A DNA stretch of 64,000 nt. It comes from Aspidapion aeneum (taxonomy: Eukaryota; Arthropoda; Insecta; Coleoptera; Brentidae). A model generated the notes under the pieces. The model was not told the DNA's origin, made no database searches, and saw nothing but the letters and a program-made list of their open reading frames with translations. Made by a program: the position numbers and the translations under genes. Below are positions 53,841 to 64,000 of this stretch, piece after piece. The stretch is from positions 7,960,372 to 8,024,371 of the forward strand of contig OY755042.1 of the NCBI GenBank assembly GCA_963576565.1. The letters run 5' to 3'. The first letter of the stretch is position 1, and each line of letters starts with the position of its first letter.

Positions 53841-55545
53841 ATTTATATTATGTTCCGTAAGAGATTTACAATGTTTGTGTTTTTTTATAACTAGCGACAT
53901 TGATTTGTTTTGTTTGATACCTTTTTTGATGGTAGGATAAAGCCTACAACTTTTGCATGTATACTTTTTCTCTATTTCTAATTGCAGTAGACCTTGGTTT
54001 AAACATATGGAAACACCTTGTAAAATGTACCTTGTTGTAAAATATGCTTTTAAAAATGCGCCTTGTTTTTGTTTGGTCATACCCCATCCAGGCCTAATTC
54101 AACTTGAAAACGTTTGTTAATACTTTTCTTAATAAATAAAATTTTAAAAATATATTTTTGCTTCGTAAATGTGTTTTCTTTAAAAAAAGTTGGATTTGGC
54201 CTAACCAACCATTTGGTAGAGGACCAAAAAAACTTAATTTTTTGTTCATATTTCCTTCATATTTTGTTTTCTTAATTTCATATCTTTCATATTTTTCATA
54301 TTATTTTACTGTTTATCTGTTGAGAGGCCTGCAAAATTGTATAATTATTATTTACTAGTTTATTATCACAAATTTCTTTGACGACTATTTGCGCAGAATT
54401 TAAAGATAAAAACTTTTATCCAAGTTCTATATTTATTATGCTTATTATTTTTCATTAAAGTTTTTTTTTTAATAGTAAAGAAAATACCTTTATATCTTAA
54501 AAAATAATATAGATAACATTTTTTAAAAATTGCTGAAAAAATAGTAATCAAATTTTACGCAAGAAATTTGAATTGGTGATGGATTACTCAATTTTAGGTC
54601 GTCGGTTGTTTTTCCTCAAATCTGAGTAAGATCCAAGATGCTAATTTTTTGGAGAAATTGCAATAAAATAAATTAGCTTCATATCTTAAAAACTAAAAAA
54701 TATATTGTTATTTTTATTTAAAAAATTATAAAAATTTAAGATTAAGCAAGAAAAAAAGACTACCCTGAATCGATTGGTGATGAATCACTCAATTTAAAGT
54801 CGTTGGGTGTTTGCCTCAAATTTGAGAAAGGGGCCGATATGACGTCATAAATCAACTTTTCCTTGTACTTTTGCTACATCAATTAAAAAAAAAACAATTG
54901 TTAAGACACGTTCTGCTCATAATAGAACAGTAATTAAAATAATGTATAAATTGGCTTTGTATCTTAAAAACTAAAAAAGATGATCATTTTTCTAAGCATA
55001 TTATCAATTAAAGAGTATTAATTCAATATTGTTTGTTTAGGCTCCCATTACTACAAAAATCATTTTTTTAAGTTACATTTATCAGTTAGTAGTAACAATG
55101 TTCTAAAAAATGTCGTAAATAGGGGGAGGGGTTTAAAAAATATATATTAAAATTAAGAATAAAATTAAAACTCCCCTTCAGTAGGGAAAAGTCTTAGTCT
55201 ACCTAACAAACCTACCTTACCTTCCCCCATTTGCCGAAGAAATGTTTGGATATCTTTAAAAAAAAACTTGAACTAGCACGCTACGAGTATAAAAATATTT
55301 TTCAACGAAAAAATCATGTTTTACATAAAAATAAGATGAGTTTCTAAATTAACAATTTTTTAAAATGGCGTCCTAGGCTATTTTGTCGCGCGCTAGTTTG
55401 ACCTGCGCTATTTTGTTTTTGTACTTGCGATGTTTTGTCCCACGCTATCCTACTTTGTCCTTCAAGTCACGGATAAACATATTTCATGTTGGCGAGGTTA
55501 GTTATTCAATGATGCAATAAATTTCCAAACGTAAAGTATTTTTAG
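53841..55545. other. Intron sequence, mostly unassigned
   Basis: AT-rich, with no supported gene. A short GCGCTA(G/T)TTTG stretch at 55378-55450 belongs to the same motif family as the arrays at 41075 and 60955. A 118-residue minus-strand frame at 53724-54080 overlaps the end of element D and shows no recognisable domain. Confidence 0.5.
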
Positions 55546-55730
55546 GTTGCAATAAAATGACTTGCGCCTGCGGGGCGATGATGTGCTATGTGTGTAGGAA
55601 ACCGGTAACGGACTACAAACATTTCAACGGCGAAGGCGGCTCAAGAACTGACCTTTGCCCTCTTTATAGCGATAATTTTTCCGTTAACGAGAAAAATGTG
55701 CTCAAGGCTGCGGAGGAGGCCAAAAAACAG
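55546..55730 (+). CDS. RNF216: RNF216/TRIAD3-like, exon i: catalytic RING2 (codons 453-514)
   Basis: The acceptor is TATTTTTAG at 55545; two bases complete a Gly codon. The donor is CAG|GTAAAT at 55730/55731, phase 0. The first whole codon (55548-55550) is Cys454 in EGCNKMTCACGAMMCYVC. By position in the RBR family this is the active-site Cys that carries ubiquitin as a thioester. Further RING2 ligands: Cys459, Cys461, Cys466, Cys469 and His478 (DYKHF), then Cys492. An acidic/helical tail follows (NEKNVLKAAEEAKKQ). All residues needed for RBR catalysis appear present, so the gene looks functional. Confidence 0.95.
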
Positions 55731-56146
55731 GTAAATTTTAATGAATTTTCTTGAAACTTAAAAAAAAACCAACTGAAAAAAAAGAACTAGTGTTAACGAC
55801 TTCTGGCAGCCATTAACCGACAACTGTTATCTATTAACTAATCTAATTTTGGAATTATTAGTGATTTTTTTCCTATGAAAAAAAAAATGGAATTGAGGTT
55901 AGGGATCCGAAAAAAACAGCAGATTTCAAAAACCATTTTACTTATCTTTTAATGAAAAAAAATAATAACAGATATACCCCCAATACAAGAAAACTTTGTT
56001 TTTTTTACAAATGGGGTTTTCCAATAAATTTTCTTGTGGTTTGGATGGGATTCCACTCCACTATTCTTTAAAAATCTGCTCAACATACTGCTTTTCAGCA
56101 GGAATTTTTCTATCAAAATTAAAAGAAACGAGAATTATCCCAATTT

Positions 56147-57555
56147 ATACTATTACTACTATTATGTCGGTTTAGAACGTTTTTCTACGTTGTCCAACGC
56201 CTATTCTCCACCTCCTTCGATCCTGACAATCATCTTCTGTCAGATTTTTTTGACTCATTGATCATTGGGTTGACTATTGCCATTCTAGTTTAGGACGCCC
56301 TTTTTTTCTGCGCCCTATTGGTTGCGATTCTAGGACCTGCTTTGGTAATCTTTCATCCGTTGTACATGGCCGTACCATTTCAGTTGCCTTTTAGTGATGT
56401 CATCCGTTATGCTTCCCTCGATTTCCATTCTTTCTTTTATGATCTCATTTCTTATGTGATCTGTTCTAGATATTCTCATTGATCTTCTTTCTGCTCCATA
56501 AAATACTGTTAAGACATCCAATAACCTTTTTTGCTTTTACTATTCTTTTTTCCAGTTCTTTACAGTCTCATTGCATGGAGATATTGTTTGTCCATTTTCT
56601 AGTACTAACTCACTGGATTCGTTTCCAAAACATAATTACTGTGTCTTGTCCACGTTCACTGTTAATCCTCACTTTTGGTATTCTTCCATTAACTTTCTTC
56701 TCATATACTCCATGTCTTCTCTATCATTAGCTACAATTACTTGGTCGTCAGCAAACTGTAGTGTGTATATGGTAAATCGGTCGTGAAGTTGTATTCCCAT
56801 GTCGTGCACTTTACGTTTTTAGTTTTTTAGAGCTACTGCGATATATATTTTAAAAAAGTTGGAGAGATATAGCTTCCCTGTCTTAAGCCTTTTGTTACCA
56901 GGAATTCTTTAGAAAGTCGACTTCCAATTTTAATTTTAGATTTTGACCCTTTGTATAGTTCTTTTATCGCTTTTATGTATGTATGATTGATATTAGTCTG
57001 CTCTAACACTCTCCATAATTTTTCTACTGGAACGGTATCATATGCTTTTTGTAGGTCCACAAAGGTAACATGCGTCTATATTTCTGGCGTTTCTTTTCTC
57101 AATTACTTGTTTAAGACAAAACACATTATTACTACAAGATCTGCCTGCACGAGACCCACTTTGCTCTTCTACTTCTTGTTCATGAAAATCTTTCTCTATT
57201 AGATCTCTAAGAATCCTACCGTACAATCTACTTAGAGTACTGGTTACTGAAATTCCTCTGTAATTGTTGCAATTCAGCTTGTTTTCTTTTTTATTTATTG
57301 AGGATATGAATGCAATTTTCCAATCATCAGGTACTGGATGTTCGGTTATGCATTGATTGATAATATATGTGAGATTTTCGAGTTGTTTCTCTGATCCATA
57401 TTTGAGAATTTCAGCATATATTCCTCCAGGTCCGCTAGCTTTTTCGAATTTAAGCTTTTTAATACTACTCTTTATCATTTCTTTTTCAATGATTACTTCC
57501 TCTCGTACTTCTATGTCTCTCCTCGGAGAGGCTGCCAGATATTCGGGTCTCGTCT
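56147..57555 (-). mobile_element. RTE-type LINE, degenerate copy
   Basis: Minus strand, tail at about 56150 (inverted TAG/TAA repeat). RT fingers and palm are readable in pieces: SGPGGIYAEILKYGSE, DDWKIAFISSINKKEN, NNYRGISVTSTLSRLYGRIL, EEQSGSRAGRSC (57478-57038); DLQKAYDTVPVEKLW to GLRQGSYISPT (57060-56833). The C-terminal part is RISRTDHIRNEIIKERMEIE to KWYGHVQRM (56521-56330). There are several frameshifts and a deletion after KKVIG. Closest to the copies at 45857 and 12389. Confidence 0.87.
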
Positions 57556-57815
57556 AAAACTTTTGTGTTGCAGATAGTGAAAAACCAAACAGTTTTAACA
57601 AGTTTACAACGAAAGCATCAAGCCATCAGTATAATTCAATGTCGGTAGGGGTATTTTCCCTCAGAGTAGTTGTTTCTGTTGGTTTCACAAAACGTATAAC
57701 AATGGCAACGTATAATGTTGTTTTAAAGGCGGCGTGTAACTGCCGAATGCGGCTTGGAATGCTGACGATAGTTTTATGAGGTTAGACAATTTTTTTACCG
57801 GAATTCTCTTTGCAG

Positions 57816-57956
57816 ATAGGAGTGACCGATCTGAAGCATGACCCTACCAAGGATTTGGAGAACCACTTCGGCAAGAGCAAACAACAACACGATATTCACG
57901 TTCAACGCCAGCTAGACATTGCTCGAGCGAACGAAAGGTTGCTTCAGCAACAACAG
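57816..57956 (+). CDS. RNF216: RNF216/TRIAD3-like, exon j (codons 515-561, last recognised)
   Basis: The acceptor is CTCTTTGCAG at 57815 and the donor is CAACAG|GTAATT at 57956/57957, phase 0 on both sides. It encodes IGVTDLKHDPTKDLENHFGK followed by a Gln/Arg-rich helix ending RANERLLQQQQ. It is C-terminal to RING2. If the donor is used, at least one more coding exon is needed. If it is not, the frame runs on to a TAG at 58008-58010, giving an 18-residue hydrophobic tail that looks non-coding. I could not recognise a further exon before 64000. Confidence 0.8.
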
Positions 57957-58061
57957 GTAATTCTAGTTATAAGCGTAGATGCGCCCTGCTTTTATGTGAT
58001 TTTTTTTTAGGAGACATAATACATTTTAGTTTTTTTACAAGCAAGTAATCTAAAGTACAGA

Positions 58062-59595
58062 GGACAATTTGCCGCAGGGACAATTCGCCGCGAAAATTTT
58101 TGTTTAATTTTTATTTAAATCTAACTTAACTTCTTCTCTGTTCTCTTGTTGGGAAATGAAAATCGGTGTTAAACCTAACAGTGGTCAATTGATCGCAAAC
58201 ATATCCTAACCGGTGTCTGGACCACCAACCTTTTGTAAAAAATGTCCACACAAAAAATACTTTTTCGAAAAAAAAAATTATTTTTGAAAATATTACTTTT
58301 TTAAAAATGATTATTTTTTAAATAATACTTTTTCAAAAAGCAGTTTTTACAAATGCGGCAAATAAAAACTTAAAAATGGCCAAACTTCTGCTAGAAAGAC
58401 GACAATATATCAAAAATCCGGTTTTCCTCTTAAACGCCATATTTTTTGACAAACCACCATCTAAATGTCAAAAATTAGACATTTGAACTGCATTTGTGGT
58501 CAATAGGTTTAGTAGTTGTGGTAAAATTGTGCTAAAATATATCTGCGAGAGTTAGCCTCCTCTCAGGTCTTCTATTATTTTAGGCAAGAGAAAAAAAACA
58601 AAAAAATATAATCTTTTCCTCAGAAAGTACTAATATTTCGAGAAAATATGCAGAGGGGAAAAAGCCCGAGTTGTACACCCTAGACACTTGGTAAATGGGG
58701 GTAAAAGCAGGAAAATTTGTACACATATTCTGTAAAAAATTGCAACATTTTTGACCCGCACCACCCTGATATTGCTTCACCGTGGAATGGGTAAGGGAAA
58801 TTTTAAAAAAAAATTGGGGAAAAATTGTCAAAAATTAGGTTATACCGAATAATAGTCAAGATTATACTTGTTTTTATATAATTTGTATTCAGTGATTTCA
58901 AAAAAATGGTTTCAACCTTACACGACCTTGAAAATTTTAAATTTATTCGAAAAAACACGATTTTTCAGTATTTTGTAAAAAATCAAAAACCAAAATTCGA
59001 GGTTTATCAAAAGCAAAACAAAAAACTTTGAAACTATAAACAAGACCTGTAGAAAATTGCTGTAAAATTTTTGTGGAGTTCAAAGCTATTTGACTTTGAA
59101 AAATGCCCTCCCTTACCAATTATGTGAAAATTTCTAAATTTGGAATAAACATTAAGGAGGTCAGGTCTAATATTTAACAAAAAAAAATTACTTACATTGT
59201 TTCCAAGATTCGAAATTTATCAAAATATCAACATATGGACATTAGATTCTTACACCAGTATTTACTAAAGGGTCTACAGTGCTAATCCTAGGTTTAAAAA
59301 TCTACATTTTGGTTGAAGGTTTAACTTATTTTTCCCGTGAATGCAATAGTTTTTAATATTTATATACATTTTTCATAAATACCTTGGGATATGGGTCATC
59401 TTTTTTCGTTGTAACAAAGACATTATTTCCACACAAAGGTAATAAATAAATAAAAATAATCAAATATTTTGGTTTAACAATGGTAGCCATATTTAAACCT
59501 CCAAATGTCACTAGGAAATGTCGAATAAAAACGGTGTAAGTCAGTGTCAGCTGTCCGCTATATTTTACATGTTAATTTTTTAGACAAGTTAGCGA
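58062..59595. repeat. ~1.5 kb tandem duplication, copy 1
   Basis: Starts GGACAATTTGCCGCAGGGAC and runs in near identity with the next copy (period about 1,515 bp). Shared blocks include AATTGATCGCAAACATATCC, TAACCGGTGTCTGGACCACC and GAGAGTTAGCCTCCTCTCAG. It lacks an internal segment kept in copy 2 (59870-59970). Similar minus-strand frames in both copies look like by-products of duplication. Confidence 0.82.
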
Positions 59596-60862
59596 CAATT
59601 CGCCGCGAAAATTTTTGTTTAATTTTTATTTTAATCTAACTTAACTTCCTCCCTGTTCTCTTGTTGGGAAATCAAAATCGGTGTTAAACCTAACAGTGGT
59701 CAATTGATCGCAAACATATCCTAACCGGTGTCTGGACCACCAACCTTTTGTAAAAAATGTCCCCACAAAAAATACTTTTTCGAAAAAAAAATTATTTTTG
59801 AAAATATAACTTTTTTAAAAAATTATTATTTTTTAAATAATATTTTTTCAAAAAGCAGTTTTTCCAAAAACTAATTTATGAAAAAAACCTACAAATATTA
59901 TTTTATTTTATTACACGAAATAAACAAAATTGCAATCTTAAACCTCATCGAATCGGACCGCGGCAAATCGTCCCTGCGGCAATAAAAACTTAAAACTTAA
60001 AAATGGCCAAACTTCTGCCAGAAAAACGACAATATATCAAAGATCCGGGGACACACCACCATCTAAATGTAAAAAATTAGACATTTGAACTGCATTTGTG
60101 GTCAATAGGTTTAGTAGTTGTGATAAAATTGTGCTAAAATAGATCTGCGAGAGTTAGCCTCCTCTCAGGTCTTCTATTATTTTAGGCAAGAGAAAAAAAA
60201 ACAAAAAAATATAATCTTTTCCTCAGAAAGTACTAATATTTCGAGAAAATATGCAGAGGGGAAAAAGCCCGAGTTGTACACCCTAGACACGTGGTAAATG
60301 GGGGTAAAAGCAGGAAAATTTGTACACATATTCTGTAAAAAAATGCAACATTTTTGACCCGCACCACCCTCATATTGCTTCACCGTGGAAGGGGTAATGG
60401 AAATTTTAAAAAAAATTGGGGAAAAATTGTCAAAAATTAGGTTATACCGAATAATAGTCAACATTATACTTGTTTTTATATAATTTGTAATCAGTGATTT
60501 TAAAAAAGTGGTTTCAACCTTACACGACCTTGAAAATTTTAAATTTATTCGAAAAAACACGATTTTTCAGTATTTTGATTCAAAAATCAAAAACCAAAAT
60601 TCGAGGTTTATCAAAAGCAAAGCAAAAAAACTTTTAAACTATAAACAAGCTATTTGACTTTGAAAAATGCCCCATAGAAAATGACATATCCCGAGAACCC
60701 AACATTGATGCGGTCTCCTCCCATACCAATTATGTCAAAATTACTAAATTTGGAATAAACATTAAGGAGGTCAGGTCTAATATTTAAAAAAATTACTTAC
60801 CGGTCACTGTTTCCAAGATTCCAAATTTATCAAAATATCAACATATGGACACTAGATTCTTA
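59596..60862. repeat. ~1.5 kb tandem duplication, copy 2, with complete MITE-like ends
   Basis: Parallel to copy 1 up to about 60860 (CATATGGACACTAGATTCTT). Here the segment GACAATTCGCCGCG...CGCGGCAAATCGTCC (59594-59970) keeps both inverted ends, indicating a ~370 bp MITE-like element at the start of the unit; copy 1 has lost part of it. No gene. Confidence 0.78.
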
Positions 60863-60904
60863 ATGCAAAATTTAAGAAAAAAAATTGGTACAGACTTAAC
60901 CTTG

Positions 60905-61085
60905 TTTTGGTTCAGATTCACACTCTCTAGGATCCCGGAAAAGAAGTTGTTCGCTATTATGGGCATGCGCTATTTTGTGCGTGTGCTATTTTGTGCGTGC
61001 GCTATTTTGGCCTGTGGTATTTTGGCTTGCGCCATTTTGGCCATGCGCTATTATGGCCTGCGCTATTTTGGCCGCGCTAAACAGA
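60905..61085. repeat. GGATCC module plus GCGCTATTTTG array
   Basis: TTCACACTCTCTAGGATCCC at 60927 is the same module as inside FB1 and FB2. It is followed by about eight units of 13-15 bp with core GCGCTATTTTG(G/T)(C/G) (60953-61080). The reading frame across it (repeats of ACAILAC) is an artefact. Confidence 0.8.
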
Positions 61086-61189
61086 ATCTCCCTGTGGGAC
61101 TGAGTTTAAGATTCAACCAGTGTCGGAATATGATGTTATCAAAGTTATAGATACACTAAAAAATAAAAAAAAGTGTTGGGACTAAGAAC

Positions 61190-61883
61190 ATCTCAATTCA
61201 AGTAATTAAGAAGACCAAGATTTGATTGGCTTCTCCTATATGTCATTTGGCTAACGTATGTTTCGAGAGCGGAAAGTTTCCTAGTGAACTAAAATGTGGG
61301 GTAGTAATACCTATTTTTAAAAAAGATAATTCTAGTCTAGTTGATAACTATAGACCAGTTACAATTTTCAATGTTATGTCTAAAATCTTAGAGCGATTAC
61401 TTTATTGTCAACACGGTTTTCGCCACGAAAGGTCGAATGAGAGCGCGGCGGCGTTTTTTGTCGAATCGGTCTATGAAAGGTAGATCAAGACTATTACGTT
61501 GCCGGGCTCTTCTTTGATCTTTTAAAGTCATTTGACACGTTAAAAATTGAGTTTTTACTTGAGAAACTCAATTCGTATGGCTTTTACGGTTCCTCTCTGG
61601 AAATTTTGAAGTCTTTTCTTCAGCATAGAAGATTTATTGTGAGGATAGATGGTGAGTTTTCTGATCTTAAAGATCTTGATTTGGGCGTTCCACAGGGCTC
61701 GGTGCTTGGCCCGCTATTGTTTTTGATTTACGTCAATGAATTATTGGATATTATTCGCAGACGATACGACAATAGTGGTCGGAGTCCTGATAAACTAATA
61801 GCATTGGTAAACCTAACATTAAGAGAATTTGATGCATGGTGTACGAAAAACCAGCGTATTTTAAACTTAAATAAAACAGAATC
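61190..61883 (+). pseudogene. LINE reverse transcriptase fragment, 5' piece
   Basis: Plus strand: ICHLANVCFESGKFPSELKC, GVVIPIFKKDNSSLVDNYRP, VTIFNVMSKILERL, QHGFRHERSNESAA. After a stop near 61482, DLLKSFDTLKIEFLLEKL (degraded KAFD motif) and DLDLGVPQGSVLGPLLFLIY follow. The YADD catalytic box is missing (61745-61760 runs into RRRYDNSGRS). The piece ends WCTKNQRILNLNKTES, where element D begins. A Jockey/CR1-group LINE unlike the two others in the window. Confidence 0.85.
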
Positions 61884-62988
61884 AGTAAGAACCTTTCATT
61901 TTGAAATTTGTATTGGAGAACTTGGCTTTACTTTTATCTCAATTCTTTTTACGGAATGCCATTTTCGCGTACTTGGCTTTTTTACATGAAATGTTTTTAT
62001 TATGATTTACTTTTTTTTAAAGGAATTGGGTAAAACTTCATTTTTAAAGTAGTAAATTATGCGGAATATTGTTCAAAAATTTTGCAATGCCTTACTTAAA
62101 TTTTTAAGGTTTTTTAAATTTTTCCATGGTTTTATCGTAGTTCCTATCAGCCTTCCAAAGCTCAGCTCTCTAGCGTTTCTGAAAGTGCACAATGTTACTT
62201 TTACATAACTTTACATGCATAGGAGAGGGAAATAAATTAAAATTGTCGTGTTTTTAAATTTTGTCCTATAGTTTTATCATAGTTCCTATCAGTCTTCCAA
62301 TGCTCAGCTCTCTAGCATTTCTGGAAGTGGGTATTGTTACTTTTACATAACTTTACATTTATAGGGGAAGAAAGTAAATTAGAATTTTGGGGTGTTTTAA
62401 TGTTTTTCTATAACTTTATCATAGTTACTATCAGTCTGCCAAAGCTCAACTCTCTAGCATTTCTGGAAGTGGGCAATGCTAATTTTACATAACTTTAAAT
62501 GTATAGGGGAGGGGAGTAAATTAAAATTTTGGGGTTTTTTGATTTTTTCCTATAGTTTTATCATAGTTCCTATCAGTCTGCCAAAGCCCAACTCTCTAGC
62601 ATTTCTGGAAGTGGGCGATGCTACTTTTACATAACTTTAAATGTATAGGGGTTTCCAGGTTTGGTCATAATTTCTATCAGTCTGCCAAATTTCAGCTTTG
62701 TAGCATGTCTGGAAGTACAGTAGAATATTGATGATCTATACATGAGTAAGTGAGTGAGTGAGTGGCAATTTCGACGTTTTTTGAAATTTCGTAACTACTT
62801 TACTACTTTATAGAATTCCATGAAACTTAGAGGGGTTGTTAACTCCATGGAGATCTACAACTGTGCAAAGTTTGAGATCCATAGCTCATTCCGAAGTAGA
62901 ATTTTAAATAGGTCAAATATCGGCTGAAATGTTTCAAGAAAAGATGGTTACGGCGCGCGAACTTGGCGAGGCACTGCCGTGCCCTCAA
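61884..62988 (+). repeat. Element D, copy 2 (5' end missing)
   Basis: Matches 52715-53840 from AGTAAGAACCTTTC to CACTGCCGTGCCCTCA, with small indels and one unit fewer or more in the ~120 bp internal array. It lacks the first ~64 bp of the element and is inserted in, or joined to, a LINE. Confidence 0.82.
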
Positions 62989-63230
62989 ATTCAGGATATT
63001 ATGCAATATACAGACTTAAGCATGTTTGAACAAAAATCCTATATAACGCATTAATTTATTCCCATCTATCTTACAATATTATTCTGTGGGGCAACACATC
63101 CACAAGTCACCGAGTATTTGTATCACAAAAAAGGGTAAGAAGATTAATTTTTAATTTAAATCAGAGAGAGACTTGTAGGCTGATTTTTATCGCGAAAGGC
63201 ATTTTATCTTTGCCATGCATTTATATTTAT
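62989..63230 (+). pseudogene. LINE fragment, 3' piece (post-RT region)
   Basis: Readable: YNALIYSHLSYNIILWGNTS, HRVFVSQKRVRRLIFNLNQR and ETCRLIFIAKGILSLPCIYI. This is the usual region after the RT palm in Jockey-group LINEs and probably belongs to the same LINE as 61190-61883. The intervening ~80-100 codons are absent. Confidence 0.82.
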
Positions 63231-64000
63231 CTGAGGGCACGGCAGTGCCTCGCCAAGTTCGCGCTGCCGTACCATCTTTTCTTGAAACATTTCAGCCCAT
63301 AATTGACCTATCTAAAACTCTACTTCGGAATGAGGTACAAATCTCAAACTTTTTACAGTCGTAGTTAGTTCCATAAAGTAGTAAAGTAGTTACGAAATTT
63401 CAACAAACGTCGAAATTGCCACTGACTCACTCGCTCATGTATAGATCATCAAAATTCTACTGTACTTCCAGACATGCTACAAAGCTGAAATTTGGCAGAC
63501 TGATAGAAATTATTACCAAACCCCTGGAAAAAATCAAGAAACTCCAAAATTCTAATATACTCCCCTTCCCTATACATGTAAAGTTATGTAAAAGTAACAT
63601 TGCCCACTTCCAGAAATTCTAGAGAGCTGAGCTTTGGCAGACTGATAGGAACTATGATAAAACTATAGGAAAAAATTTAAAAACGCCAACATTTTGATTT
63701 ACTTCCCTCTCCTATAAACGCTAGAGAACTGAGCTTTGGAAGGCTGATAGAAACTATGATAAAAAATTTTAATTATAATTATCCAATTTCTTTAAAAAAG
63801 AAGTCAAATCATAACAAAAACATTTCATGTGAAAAAAAGCCAAGTACGCGCGTGAAATGGCATTCCGTAAAAAGAATGGAGATAAAAATAAAGCCAAGTT
63901 CTCCAATACAAATTTCAAAATGAAAGGTTCGTACTACTTTGGAAGTGTGTTTTTAAACTTGACTATTACGGCTGTAAATGACTCCTAGGCACAGTGCTAA
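63231..64000 (-). repeat. Element D, copy 3 (inverted, internally deleted)
   Basis: Begins CTGAGGGCACGGCAGTGCC (inverse of the right end of D) and finishes at the window edge with GCACAGTGCTAA, the inverse of the left end (TTAGCACGGTG). At 770 bp it is shorter than the 1.19 kb reference because part of the ~120 bp array is missing. Confidence 0.82.

Noticed and set aside
57957..58010. Read-through of exon j to TAG 58008-58010 as the natural C-terminus
   Set aside because: The donor CAACAG|GTAATT is good and the added residues are hydrophobic and low in complexity, unlike the charged helix before them; kept only as an alternative in the exon entry.
58580..60560. Similar minus-strand frames at 58580-58831 and 60177-60560 as a conserved small gene
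   Set aside because: They are copies made by the 1.5 kb tandem duplication; no start context, no domain, and nothing shows coding constraint.

Overview
This window is eukaryotic, AT-rich and packed with transposable elements. It almost certainly comes from an insect with a large, repeat-rich genome (a beetle is plausible, but the sequence does not settle the order). The evidence is spliced coding exons with GT-AG borders separated by introns of 2 to 15 kb, together with mariner, Tc1, RTE-type, Jockey/CR1-type and Penelope-like elements, MITEs and long foldback repeats. I see no bacterial operons, tRNA, rRNA or CRISPR.

One host gene runs through most of the window on the + strand. Ten exons (755-893, 2914-3065, 11793-11946, 17130-17352, 32407-32574, 37422-37577, 43301-43462, 51778-51981, 55546-55730, 57816-57956) join in frame across all nine introns into a 561-codon chain, open at the 5' side and probably at the 3' side. 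The chain holds a complete RING1-IBR-RING2 (RBR) module most like RNF216/TRIAD3. This is an E3 ubiquitin ligase family that passes ubiquitin through a RING2 cysteine thioester. Coding sequence is about 3% of the gene span.

The introns hold several generations of repeats. Intron 2 has a hairpin-ended repeat, foldback elements and a MITE containing both a mariner and a second foldback. Intron 3 has RTE LINE fragments and a 2.1 kb palindromic element. Intron 4 (15 kb) has a mariner split by a 1.7 kb DNA element that itself contains a hAT-like MITE, then a roughly 1.4 kb mariner-spacer unit present three times. The third unit carries a near full-length LINE whose two reading frames lie in one frame, separated by a single TAG in a CARYYA readthrough-type context. 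Intron 6 has a Jockey/CR1-like LINE with a long open frame. Intron 7 has a Tc1 remnant, the longest RTE copy and a head-to-head pair of Penelope-like copies inside a foldback element. After the last recognised exon there is a 1.5 kb tandem duplication and a LINE broken up by copies of a 1.2 kb repeat.

The observations most worth following are the TAG-CAG-CCA junction of the LINE, the triplicated mariner unit with its readable history, the foldback family built on 13-16 bp arrays, and TE ends lying 15 to 40 bp from host splice sites.
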